21,872 nt of DNA from Priapulus caudatus (GCF_000485595.1 NW_014577613.1:5979-27850); one strand, 5' to 3'. Positions 1 to 9,205 are shown, counted from the first letter of the stretch. Translations and numbers: made by a program. Notes: generated by a model from the letters alone, not told the origin.

Positions 1-781
1 TCGCTGTCGCTGCAGTGTGGTTGCTCCAGTCAGTCGCGAACCACCGACTTCCAATGAATACTAACAACACAGTTTTCTATCAATACGGGCACCACGTTTA
101 CACTTTCTTTAATCTTTATTCGTTAGACGATCTCGTTGCTATGGTGTCGTAAAAACTGCAAAACACAATAACGACAATGTGCTATAAGTTTCGAAACGTG
201 CTTTGCAAATATAGGTAGACAAATATATGTTAACTGTAAACGTGAACAGTATTATGATGACCTGAAGGGCTCTATGCATGGTTAACGTCGAGCAGGGTCA
301 GCCGGCGATGTACATTGATGGTCAAACTACGACATATTTGGCAGAAAGCAATTCGACAGTCATTGAAACCTACATATACCAGCGTAATAGACATCAATCT
401 TAATAATTACCGTAATCGTAATAATCATGCGGCATTATGGGGTTCGGAGAATTATCGATGAATCTTATAGTATTGTAGAACAAATTAAAACATGGCACAA
501 ACCAGGTGCGCCATGCTGTTCCCGCCGGGAATCGTACCGGCGCAAGAATATTACGGCTCGTCTTCTCAAATACCCGACACTCACATTTCAGATTACCCTA
601 ACTATACAAAATACAAAAGGTTAACGAACTATACTATAATCAGTTCTTAGTAACTCGCACAGCGATTCGTGTGTGACGATCAGCAAGGAGCTACTTTACG
701 TCGCAGACCTTTCCTTCGACAAACCGGAAGTGTTCTTAGGAATCAGGAAATGCATGTAAACAAGTGTACAGTGACGAGTCT
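1..781. other. No recognisable gene
   Basis: Only short open frames are present (the longest about 65 codons, at 427-624) and none resembles a known protein. No clear transposon end, tRNA or long simple repeat was seen. It may be intron or spacer. Confidence 0.5.
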
Positions 782-860
782 TGTTGTGTGTGGTTGTGTT
801 TGTGATCAACACAAATAAGTCGAACACACAAATATATAGTCTACAGAAGAGCCCGCCTTT
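782..860 (+). repeat. 79-bp exact direct repeat, copy 1
   Basis: The stretch beginning TGTTGTGTGTGG and ending GAGCCCGCCTTT recurs without a mismatch 213 bp downstream. The flanks differ, so this is a separate local duplication of a 79-bp unit and not part of a longer tandem array. Perfect identity suggests a recent event. No function is evident. Confidence 0.9.
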
Positions 861-994
861 TTCATTGTCGTTCGCCTCCGTGGAATGTAGGCTGTAGCCA
901 CCCAGACTGTACTGTAGTGACTCTCATCACGTCTCTCGTATGCTGCAAGCTAGCCAGATATTTCATCGTCCATTCTATCCCACCGCTGCCACCA

Positions 995-1073
995 TGTTGT
1001 GTGTGGTTGTGTTTGTGATCAACACAAATAAGTCGAACACACAAATATATAGTCTACAGAAGAGCCCGCCTTT
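995..1073 (+). repeat. 79-bp exact direct repeat, copy 2
   Basis: Second copy of the 782-860 unit, same orientation, identical over 79 bp. After the shared CGCCTTT the copies continue as TTCAT (first) and ATTTCAT (second), so the similarity may run a few bases further with a 2-bp gap. Confidence 0.9.
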
Positions 1074-1344
1074 ATTTCATCATCTCTGGTTACGTGCCGC
1101 ATCTAACTGCCGAACGTATGCTTTCTTTTACGACCGCTTTACCTCGTAACCCCACGCATAGCAATGTAATCCCTATCACTACAAGTCTGAGCAATACAAA
1201 ATGGTCTGAGACAACGTATACACTGATACTAGCGCTGATAAAAAGGTAAATAAACACTGAATGCCATCGTAATGAGAATACACACAGGGGTTATAAAACA
1301 ACATTCCCACGCGGATACACATCTGCTCTCTTTCGCAGTGACAC

Positions 1345-2216
1345 TTACACCATCATCATCGACGTATCGAAGTAGTGTTGCTTCCTTTTCATGGCATGCA
1401 GCATCTGTAGTCCCATCGAAGGATATGGCGAAGTATTTTGTTGATTTTCCAATTGCTGCTGACAAATTCGTTTTGAAGATGCAATCTCACCAATAAAGTT
1501 CGCACATTGTTTATCACTACCATATGTGTACCCAACATCTACACCGGATTTTGACTGCAATTGGAGTAATGTTGGGAAGTCAGTAATTCATATCGTGTAT
1601 GCGACGTCGAATAATTTCATCATTCGTCTCTCGAGCTGTTATCTCGTCTAGATGGGACACGGCCCTCACAATTGGACGTTCCACAAATGGAGTGTTTTAC
1701 GCTACGTTGAGATCATGCTGATATCTTACGGCATTTTGATGGCCAACGGAGTTGCCATGATCAACCGCATTAACCTTTTTTATTGCCGTTGTCCCTGTGA
1801 TAAATGCAGTTGATGCGTTGACCTGCCGGTGCCCTCTTCTTGATTTCGCCTTATCAGGATGTGCCTGACATACCTGACACCACGGCACATGGTATCGACA
1901 AACCCGTCTTTCTCCTCTATTTCGATATTTAATTTAATTTCCAGTTTTTCACAGTACTAGCACAAACACGATAAGTTTTTTTGGCAATCACAACAACTGG
2001 TACAGAATCCTCCGGTGGAATGATTACATTATCGACATCGCCAGGCACAGCAGCCTGCTGAACAGGAGTAGGAATAGGATCATGAGAATCAGGAATGTTT
2101 ATATTTAATACTGCCGTTGGTGGTGTAGGTTTCATAACTTTTGCTGGGCCAAACAAAGTGTTCCTCTGAGTCGAAACTAGCCCTGGCAACTTCCTTTTCC
2201 CCTTCAATTTCGACAT
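1345..2216 (-). pseudogene. hAT transposase remnant, ZNF862/KIAA1586-like
   Basis: Read on the minus strand in several frames, this shows the N-terminal half of a hAT-type transposase. From 2216 an open frame of 95 codons (MSKLKGKRKLPG...) carries a basic start and a proline-rich stretch. Around 1890-1750 comes a zinc-finger-like segment with WCQVC (C-x2-C), then FITGTT and a closing H-x5-H (DHGNSVGHQ), as in the TTF/ZNF862 class. At 1560-1480 a frame with LQSKSGVDVG and FIGEIAS matches the helical region before the catalytic core. At 1465-1345 FAISFDGTTDA and LRYVDDDG match the first catalytic-aspartate block. The pieces lie in the right order but in at least three frames, and nothing recognisable follows about 1345, so the core and C-terminal dimerisation region are lost. 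Family placement is by eye. Confidence 0.6.
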
Positions 2217-2404
2217 TGTGCATATATTTAATTTTTACAACGAGAATAAACAGAAGAAAGTTCACAAAACGACAAGAAAATGCATGAAATGATCTGTGAA
2301 TCACGTTGCTAAGCGATCTGTAAACAAACTCAGCACTGAATAAAATCAGCGGTGGTTGCAGCACCATACAGTTGCAACAGCGGCGGTGGCAGCACCATAC
2401 GGTT

Positions 2405-3300
2405 CTATGGTTCCTCATATCTGAGGGAAATCCTCATGGTCCGATGTCTACTTTGTTCTAATAATTCTCTTTTCATTAATCTGTCATTTTCTAACTTAAT
2501 AGTGTATTGCAATAGCATAAACTTTTTATAACATATTCTATCTTTTATTGGTATTATTCCACTTTCTGCTCTTAGTGCCTCTATAGCACTTGGTGTCTTG
2601 CTGTGCGCTTCGAGTATCCTTCTTAAACATTCATTTTGGAAATCCTCTACCATTTTTATTTCTTCTTTAGTCAGGTTAGTCCCAGTTTCGCTATTATTTA
2701 GTAGTGACGGCACTACAGTGCATTCATAAAGTTTAACACGTGCTTCTATCGCGCAGTTTCCAAAGTTTTGTTCATTAGCCATAGATATAACTAATTCACT
2801 CATCATAAATTGACATTTCTCTGTTCTTTGTATTATCATTTCTTTATATCGTCCTTCTTCACTTAATATCTCGCCTAAGTATGTATATTTACTACATCTT
2901 TTTGTTATTTGATCTGCGATAAGAATCTGTTTTTCTTTGCTATTTGGGCCTCCAAACTTTATTTCCAATATATTTGTCTTCTCCAATTTTGTCTAGCAAT
3001 TTTCCTTCAGCCAGCCTAGTACATGCATGCTTGAGCTGTAGTACATGCTTCGTCATGGTCTCCCAATTTCCAATTCCCAGGATATCATCCATATACAAAA
3101 GAGGCGTGATTTCTATCGAGTTTCCATACATATAAACCGGTGTACCATAATTATGTACTTGGTCTAAAGTAATACGTACAACATAAGATTGGACCAAAAA
3201 CGGTCCCTTGACGCACTATTTCATCAATTTCAAACGTTTCAGGTAGTCCTACAGGTGTTTTAACTGCTATCGTAGTGTAGTCGCTGGGTAATTCTGCTGT
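2405..3300 (-). pseudogene. LINE (non-LTR) reverse transcriptase, 5'-truncated
   Basis: Three minus-strand frames in series form the second half of a LINE reverse transcriptase. At 3290-3195 the frame reads VKTPVG then EIVRQGTVFGPILCC, the motif-B region (RQGxxxGP). At 3197-2990 a second frame holds LLYMDDILGIG, motif C with the catalytic Asp pair. At 2986-2405 a third frame of 193 codons gives the thumb and downstream region (YLGEIL, RVKLYECTVVPSLL, ECLRRIL). Frame changes lie near 3190 and 2985. No endonuclease or fingers domain is seen upstream, as expected for a 5'-truncated retrocopy. Motif C reads YMDD, not the FADD commonest in LINEs; the clade is uncertain. No poly-A tail was found at the low-coordinate end. 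Confidence 0.75.
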
Positions 3301-3798
3301 CAGCCGACTGTGCGCTATAGCTTGCGTGCTATGTATGCGCCGTGTAATTGCTTGACTAAACTTACGAATGTGATAATAAAATGAGAGTAGACTGATGTGG
3401 GTTACAAACTGCCGTTTCACTATTGAATACTTACAAAATCAGTACAAATCACACAGGGTAGACTAGAGGTTTTCCAGAAATTCACACAAGTAACACAGGG
3501 TAGAACACTGGTTTTAAATTCACATATAATCACTTAATACAACAGAGGGGTGAGTACACGAGAGCCCCGTTTCTTCCGCGCGAGCCTTCTTATACTCCCC
3601 TTCGTCAATGGAGCCGTGAAACCCTCCCCCAATATGTTTCTCCCTATCACTGCTGCCTACAGGGATAGTAGAGGGGTAGAATTATTGTCTGTGGTCAGTT
3701 TGTGGAGTGGGATAGAGGAAATGGCCAATGGCGAGTATTGAGTGGAGAAGGGTTCACGCCCTCCTCCCCTCAGGCACGTGGGTGCTTCGTAGGTGGGA

Positions 3799-3819
3799 TG
3801 ACGTATGACGCATGACGTA
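3799..3819 (+). promoter_or_regulatory. Tandem TGACG half-sites
   Basis: Three consecutive 7-bp units, TGACGTA TGACGCA TGACGTA, each contain the TGACG core bound by bZIP factors of the CREB/ATF class. The tight 7-bp phasing is unusual, but it could be a micro-duplication with no regulatory role. Confidence 0.3.
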
Positions 3820-3855
3820 TGCTGGGTGATCGTTTACTGTAATTAAATATTTAAC

Positions 3856-4156
3856 AGCTGTGTAGGAATAACTTTACGCTAATGTGTGTATTTTGTTTGG
3901 CCGACATCTGACCGTACCCCGGCCAGTGTCGGACCTCTATGTGTGTCTCTAAGATATTATGTTTGGTCAGCTACCCCGCACGCTAGCCAGTGATGACGTC
4001 AATGAAATGTGGTCAGTGCAGAACAGCTGTTCCCTAGCTGTGTGAAACAACGTTGTGCTAATGTGTATGTTTGTTCTGAGCCGACCGCTAAGCCCAACTA
4101 ATGTTGTGATGCAGCTAAGGTGTGTGTCTAAGCTGTTATTCGTTGAAAGTTGACCC
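3856..4156 (+). repeat. Diverged ~180-bp tandem repeat, about two copies
   Basis: A unit starting AGCTGTGT at 3856 is matched by a second starting AGCTGTGT at 4036. Both continue with GCTAATGTGT, then a GCCGAC block, then TGTGTGTCT followed by AAG and TTAT, then a GACCC-type ending. Alignment by eye shows clear but imperfect similarity with small gaps. A fainter third unit may start near 4210. Confidence 0.45.
3994..4001 (+). promoter_or_regulatory. Perfect CRE palindrome TGACGTCA
   Basis: An exact 8-bp cAMP-response-element palindrome, the full CREB/ATF site, inside the diverged repeat. One 8-bp match in 22 kb has a fair chance of being random; the nearby TGACG cluster at 3799-3819 is the only support. 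Confidence 0.25.
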
Positions 4157-4992
4157 GTACTATAGGCAGAGTTGCGGCCATCCCCATGTGTATCTATTGC
4201 GTGTGGAACTAATTTTACCAGTTGTTTGTGTGTCTAGCAGATAAATCCGTCTCCCTGCCAGCTGGTGTGGTGTAAGGGTATCTTTATGCTGTGGTTCTGC
4301 TGCTGGTTATATCGTAATATCAGCCTATGTGTCAGCTGGTATTAAATGCATTCGCGGAGTGATATTAGCGTTGCTACAGTAGCGTTTTCATTCATTTTGT
4401 AGATTATTTCCCAACAATTAAGGTCCTTTTAATCCTTTAAACCACAAGTCAATCCTACAATCATTTAGCCATAATTTATCGAAACATTTTTGAACATCTT
4501 TGAATATCTCCAAAGAACAAGAGTATGTTTTTCTTCTGACTCCTACTTTTATCTATTATTGCTCTAACGACAAATAGATGGTCTGTGGTGCGCCCTTGTA
4601 GTCAACATGGCGCCTGTGGCGCTCAAGTATGTGACCAATCATCTTCCTAACCTGTGTTTATCTACAGCCTACAGACACAGTGCTACAGGCCCTGGCCTTG
4701 CCAAGATTCGCGTGTTGAGTTGTTGACTACGTAGTTCTATTGTATATATTGTTCTCAATCTCAGGTTCTGTTGACAGTATCGTAAGTACGCGGTGTTGTG
4801 TTTTACGTTTGAAGCTTTATTTCGATTTTAGTTCAATGATGTGTAGTATATTGATGGAAGAACAGTGATTTTCGTCAGCGAGGCGGTGTTTTGGACAAAT
4901 TTCCGTGTCGCGCCTGAGAATTTGAGTGAGGCTGGAGGTACGGCAGTCCATTTGCTTTCCAACAAACAACAGTCCATACAAACGAGATAAAG

Positions 4993-5028
4993 ATGGCGGC
5001 GGATGGCAGCAGATTTCGAAATAGGAAG
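4993..5028 (+). CDS. Candidate short first coding exon
   Basis: ATG at 4993 sits in an ATAAAGATGGCGGC context, which both fits a good translation start and contains a YY1-like AAGATGGCGGC element common at animal promoters. Twelve codons (MAADGSRFRNRK) run to AAG|GTATTA, a good 5' splice site, at 5028/5029; the in-frame reading meets a stop soon after if not spliced. A second ATGGCGCC lies near 4609 and a CCAAT motif near 4635. If real, this is the start of a plus-strand host gene whose next exon lies beyond the hAT insertion or outside the window. No downstream exon was found, so it may be chance. Confidence 0.25.
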
Positions 5029-5663
5029 GTATTATAAATTTTGCACAAGGGAGAGATAGTGATCCGCTAGGGCAGTGCTTCTCAACGTTTTTAAACGCGT
5101 GGCCCACTTAGACTGTTGGAATTTTTTTGCGGCCCACCACCATAAATGAGGCAAGAAAAATGACATTGAAATTTAACAATTTTTAGCTCACCTTGACATC
5201 GTCAAGCTGTGCTATTGCCATGGGTCGTCGTACGTCCGTCAACATTTGGCTACGGTCAACGATAACTCTGGAACCGTTTGACCCACATGTTTGAAATTGG
5301 GTATAGTTGTTACTGCTATGCTCCCATATTAAACGTCCTATTTTGGAGCACACCAGTCGACGTAGTTTCGAGCCATGGCAATTTTTTGTCAAAAATGGGA
5401 ATTGCCATTAGTCAATTCAGGTTCAACAGATTTTGCTCATTTCTGGTATGTGAATGAATAAGGGCTAAGGGGTTTTGATATTTAAAAAAAAATTATGCAA
5501 ATTAGGTAGGGTTTGGCATTTATATAGCATATTATATCGACACGCAGATAACAAACAGTCTGTGGTGTCACACTCGTCTGGTTCGTTTTACAAGATTTCA
5601 TTGACAATATCTTTAATGCAAAATTCTTGCTATGAACATATTATGATTTATACTATTATTCTT

Positions 5664-5757
5664 ATATTATTATTATTATTATGATATAATGATCTACCAT
5701 CACCATCACCAACCACCATCATCATCCACCATCATCACCACCATCATCTACCACCAC
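5664..5757 (+). repeat. Simple repeats (TTA)n and (CAT/CCA)n
   Basis: TTA triplets occupy about 5664-5682, followed from about 5696 by an imperfect array of CAT, CAC and CCA triplets to 5757. An A/T-rich stretch (ATTTATAATTTATATATAAT-like) follows to about 5840. All lie in the non-coding 3' part of the hAT element. Confidence 0.85.
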
Positions 5758-5999
5758 AAATTGTGATTCATTTTGGTTTATAAATTATTTATAATTTATA
5801 TATAATATTATTTATATTTTCACATAAAAAATACAACATATAATAATGAAGAGTAATAAGGGAGGTTCTCCCCATCATATACTCTTCGTCTTCTATAAGT
5901 ACGTCGATGTTGCCAATTACAACCTGACTTCATTCTCGACCCTCACTATGTTGGTGTCCTTTGGGTGACTACAGTTGCAAATTGACTAAAACTGCACTT

Positions 6000-7789
6000 T
6001 CATACTAAAACTGATAAAAACTCATTCGCAACTACCTTCAATGAGACACCCTGCAGCTTGCTTCTTTGGGGAATAATGAGATCAAAGTCGTGGTTTGATG
6101 GGGGACAAGCGCGACACCCAATGTTCATTAAGAGTGTCTGCCCTTGAGACTCGTTTCGTGATTTGGATTTTGTCACAGTTACATTGTGAGAAGCCAGACT
6201 CACAAAGATAGGTTGTGGTGAATGGTAACAGAAATTTGATGGCACGCTTTGACAGTGAAGGGTATTCATTGCTTGCAAGTATGAATGAAGGAAGGTCTTT
6301 CTGTGCAAGCTGAAGCTTCAAAGTACTGTCCGTAGAAAGTTCCATCAACTCATTTTCAAGTTCCACGGATAAAGCTACGTCTTCTGCAGCAGGATCGACA
6401 GCAAAAGGGTTCAAAATCCAAAGTTCCCATGTTGTGGGTCCTCTGGAAAGTAGTCTGCAAACTTTTTTGACAAATTAGTCAAATGCTGGATAATGAGGCC
6501 AGATATGTCTACATGAGGAGTTGAAGCCAGAGTTTCACTGAGCAGTTGAAACATCTCACAGCGTCCATCTTTCACTCTCCTGGTCCAAAGAACAAGCTTT
6601 TTCTTGAAGCCCTCAATTTTGTCAGCAACCAAGAACACTGAACTGTTCATACCTTGCATTGATATGTTGAGTTGATTTAACTGGTCAAACACATCTGACA
6701 GGTAGGCCAGTTTTGCACAGAAGCAATCATCAGTGTAATGCTCAGCAAAGGGTGAGTGCCGCTCCTCAAGAAACGTGCACTTCACGTCTCAATTCAAAGA
6801 GCCGATTAAGCACACGTCCTCTTGAAAGCCACCTCACCTCACTGTGGTAAAGAAGCTGCAAGTGATCTGAATCAAGTGTGTGACACATGGCAGCAAAACG
6901 TCTTGAGTTCATTGCATTCTTCTTGATAAAGTTCACAGTTTTAACAGCAATAGTCATGACTTCATTCAGTTCGGGTGACATCTGCCTTGTTGCTAGGTTT
7001 TCTCTGTGCAAGAAGCAATGGTTCCACTTGGCATGCGGTGCCCTGTCTTGGATCTGTTTGACAACGCCACGGTGGATTCCTGTCATTGACTCAGCACCAT
7101 CTGTGCACACACCTACACAATTCTTCCAGTCAATAGCCTTTTCAGTGAAATGGTTGTCAAGGCAGAACATTACCTCTTCTGCAGTTGTTCTTGTGGGAAG
7201 CTCTGCAAAACAGAAGATCCTCATGAACATCACTATCCGTGCAGTACCTCACAAAAACTGGCAATAAGGCCGAATTGCTTACATCGGTGGATTCATCCAA
7301 TTGAATGGCAAAATATGGACTAGCTTTTATTTTTTCTAATAGATGGCATTCAATGTCTTCACCAATTTCAATGATTCTTCTCGTCACAGTGTCATTAGAA
7401 TAGCGCTGGGTAAAATAAGCTCCTCTGCAATTGTGAAAGCTTTCTTGCTACGAGCAACACGAGCAGCAACCATGTAGCTAGCCTTCAGTGCTGATTTTGA
7501 CTGAGTTGTAAACGTAGTTACAACTTTCTTCTGTGCCTGAAGGCCATCCCTTTTCCTCTCAAAATATTCTCTTGGCTTATTTGCACTTTTCGGGTGTTTA
7601 GTGTTTAAGTGCCTCGTTTGATAGGACTTCAGCACATTCAACACATTGTGCTTTTGGCTCCAAATCGCTGCCAGTCATTATGAATCCATAATTAAAGTAT
7701 TCAGGGTCATATTTCCTCACAACTTTTCGTGATTTGTCCGATTCAGACTTGCTTCCACCGTCACTTTTTTGTTTCAAACATCGATCCAT
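6000..7789 (-). pseudogene. hAT transposase, ZBED5/SCAND3-like, broken
   Basis: Six minus-strand segments in order rebuild the outline of a ZBED5-type transposase of roughly 600 residues. From 7789: MDRCLKQKSDG, then a BED-finger Cys pair (CVECAEVLSNEA); the finger's closing RHLNTKHP is in another frame near 7600. Next come ASYMVAARVARSKKAFTIAE, then FAIQLDESTDVSN (first catalytic Asp block, about 7310) and GVCTDGAESMTG (second, about 7100). HCFLHRENLA, HSEVRWLSRGRVL and LAYLSDVFDQLNQLN follow to about 6650. TTTYLCESGFS near 6190 is the C-terminal dimerisation block with the likely catalytic Glu. Frame changes lie near 7620, 7390, 7205, 6780, 6413 and 6190, and segments are missing inside the BED finger and after LILPSA. 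Identity as this hAT group is very secure; it is clearly not functional as read. Confidence 0.93.
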
Positions 7790-7928
7790 TTATATTGATA
7801 GAAGTACAAATGATAGTTTGAAAGTTTACAAAGTTTAAAGTTATACAAAAGTTAGAAAGATTAGCCTACATATTTCAGTCATACAAAAGTTAAAAAGTTT
7901 ACAAACTTTAAGGTCATATTAAACTAGC

Positions 7929-8327
7929 TCGCGGAACGAACATGTGCACAGTCCAGTCACGCAATTCATACAGGGCGCCAAGACACAATACATCACACAT
8001 AAACAATTGCACAGTTAAGCCCAACGCACACACCTGAGCAAAACGGAACATTTTGCTTTCGAACATTTCGCGTTCTGCTTGGCGAGCAAGCGCACACACG
8101 CGACCCGACACAGCACACAGCTGACCAAAACATACAGAAACACTGCGTACAGCGCCGCTGTCACATGACATCCAAAATAGCCATCCAATGGACATCCAAT
8201 TTTGTGTGTCATGTGATATTTTTAAGGATATTGATTGGAGACCGTCTGTGGTGTTTCGCTGTGTAGCAGAACGATTGACACGCACACCCGAGCAAAACGT
8301 ACGCTCAGGCGAAAACACGTTCCGCGA
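7929..8327. repeat. 399-bp segment bounded by 10-bp inverted repeat
   Basis: TCGCGGAACG at 7929-7938 is the exact reverse complement of 8318-8327. Inside, ACGCACAC...GAGCAAAACG occurs twice in the same direction (8024-8045 and 8280-8299). The segment lies upstream of the transposase start within the hAT element. It could be the transposase promoter with subterminal binding motifs, or a small insertion. Open frames across it (8336-7914 minus) show no known domain. Confidence 0.4.
8161..8216. repeat. Inverted repeat, 18-bp arms
   Basis: TCACATGACATCCAAAAT (8161-8178) pairs with 8199-8216 at 16 of 18 positions across a 20-nt loop. The loop and arms share a CATCCAA repeat. It lies within the 5' non-coding part of the hAT element. 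Confidence 0.75.
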
Positions 8328-8539
8328 ATCAAACATTGTTTGTGAACTAGACTAGACTACACTTCATGCACATTTTGTGCATTGACCCAAGGTTATCACT
8401 CTCCTAAAATAAACCCCCTCCCCCTTGTATGTATGCACTGTACTAGCCTGTACTGGGACATTACAGCACGTAATTACAGCCAATAACAGCACGTAGTTTT
8501 GTTTACAGTATGCAGTTCGTACTCCGAGTCTAATAATAA

Positions 8540-8581
8540 ATTGGCAACATATCATGAAATGAATTCTGATATGTTGCCAAT
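8540..8581. repeat. Perfect 15-bp hairpin
   Basis: ATTGGCAACATATCA (8540-8554) is exactly complementary to TGATATGTTGCCAAT (8567-8581) with a 12-nt loop. It sits near the right end of the hAT element. There is no T-run or coding context to make it a terminator; it may be a subterminal transposase site or a cruciform. Confidence 0.8.
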
Positions 8582-8801
8582 CTATGTAAAAACAAGTTGA
8601 TTTTGAGGCTATTATCTTGCTTGAAAGAGTCTGTTACACTTTATTTTATTTTTTTCTGGCCGAGTTATGGTTAGGGTTAGAGCCCCACCAGAGAGAGGTT
8701 CGCGGCCCACCTGTAGAGAAGCGCTGTGCTAGGGGACGGCTCTGATTGGCTAATTTTGTCTCTTATTTATTTTTGTTATTTTTGGCTAATTTTGTTTTAT
8801 T

Positions 8802-8870
8802 TTAGGGTTAGGATTAGGGTTAGGGTTAGAATTAGGGTTAGGGTTAGGATTAGGGTTAGGGTTAGGGTTA
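8802..8870 (+). repeat. Interstitial telomeric repeat (TTAGGG)n
   Basis: About eleven near-perfect TTAGGG units, with three variants (GGATTA twice, AGAATTA once), run from TTAGGG at 8802 to GGGTTA at 8870. A further GGTTAGGGTTAG lies at about 8669-8681, just inside the hAT right end. The tract lies inside the small MITE. It shows the host or a close ancestor uses the TTAGGG telomere type. It is too short to be an active chromosome end. Confidence 0.9.
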
Positions 8871-8958
8871 ACTGATTTCTATATCCACAACACACTAATA
8901 ATGCGCCATCTAGCGGATCAATATCTCTCCCCTGAGACCTACTTAGGTATTATTTACC

Positions 8959-9140
8959 CGACTGTCGTGTACCGAGTGATGAAAAATGGCATTGCACGCA
9001 CGACCGTCGGGTACCGAGTGATTAAAATCGCATTGCGCGCATGACCGTCGGGTACCGATTGACAGAAATGGCGTTGCGCGCAGGACCGTCAGGTACCGAG
9101 TGATGAAAAAAGGTGCTGCGCACCTGACCGTCTAGTCCGA
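8959..9140 (+). repeat. 41-bp minisatellite, about 4.4 copies
   Basis: Units start at 8959, 9001, 9042 and 9083, with a partial fifth from about 9123. The core is CGACCGTCGGGTACCGAGTG followed by AT-A-rich bases and GCATTGCGCGCA. Copies differ by a few substitutions. It is G+C-rich compared with its surroundings and contains the palindrome GGTACC in units 2-4. Confidence 0.85.
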
Positions 9141-9142
9141 GA

Positions 9143-9205
9143 TTGCTCTGACTAATGCCCACACCGACGATTTTGGTGGATTTGGTGTGGGTTAGGTCAG
9201 AGCAA
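9143..9205. repeat. Long imperfect hairpin
   Basis: TTGCTCTGACTAATGCCCAC (start of the left arm, 9143-9165) pairs with 9184-9205 (GGTGTGGGTTAGGTCAGAGC plus AA) across an 18-nt loop. The stem is about 22 bp with one small bulge region. The form resembles a miRNA precursor, but the transposon-rich setting makes a MITE remnant equally likely. It directly follows the minisatellite. Confidence 0.65.

Larger units (their letters stand above)
3301..4980. other. Spacer without recognisable gene
   Basis: About 1.7 kb with no coding stretch I can place. An open frame at 3550-3741 has no recognisable domain. A short direct repeat (ACACAGGGTAGA) occurs near 3450 and 3495. The region holds the TGACG cluster, the CRE-like palindrome and the diverged 180-bp repeat listed separately. 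A CCAAT motif lies near 4635. It could be intron or the upstream region of a gene starting near 4993. Confidence 0.4.
5073..8726 (-). mobile_element. Complete hAT transposon with TIRs and TSD
   Basis: The left end reads CAGTGCTTCTCAACG; the right end, reverse-complemented, reads CAGCGCTTCTCTACA, so 12 of 15 terminal bases match. CAGTGsTTCTCAAC is the classic hAT (Charlie/ZBED) end, and GGCCCAC motifs lie just inside both ends. The flanks are CGCTAGGG (5065-5072) and TGCTAGGG (8727-8734), an 8-bp target duplication with one difference, as expected for hAT. The 3,654-bp element holds one broken transposase on the minus strand, two simple repeats and several hairpins. It landed 2 bp beyond the 22-bp inverted repeat of an older MITE. 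Lesions in the transposase mean it can no longer move by itself. Confidence 0.85.
5049..8931. mobile_element. Small MITE with 22-bp inverted ends, split by hAT
   Basis: The 22-mer at 5049-5070 (GGGAGAGATAGTGATCCGCT...) matches the reverse complement of 8910-8931 at 21 of 22 positions. Subtracting the hAT element at 5073-8726 and one 8-bp target duplication leaves about 221 bp, a usual size for a non-autonomous inverted-repeat element. Its interior is A/T-rich with two copies of GGCTAATTTTGT and the TTAGGG tract. No open frame is present. Its superfamily and own target duplication are not clear. Confidence 0.6.

Noticed and set aside
427-624. 65-codon plus-strand frame with a G+C-rich patch, considered as coding or tRNA
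   Set aside because: No protein similarity. No tRNA arm pairing or TTCRA loop could be fitted.
7914-8336. 140-codon minus-strand frame
   Set aside because: No recognisable domain and Cys/Arg-heavy composition. It spans the hairpin and inverted repeats upstream of the hAT transposase.
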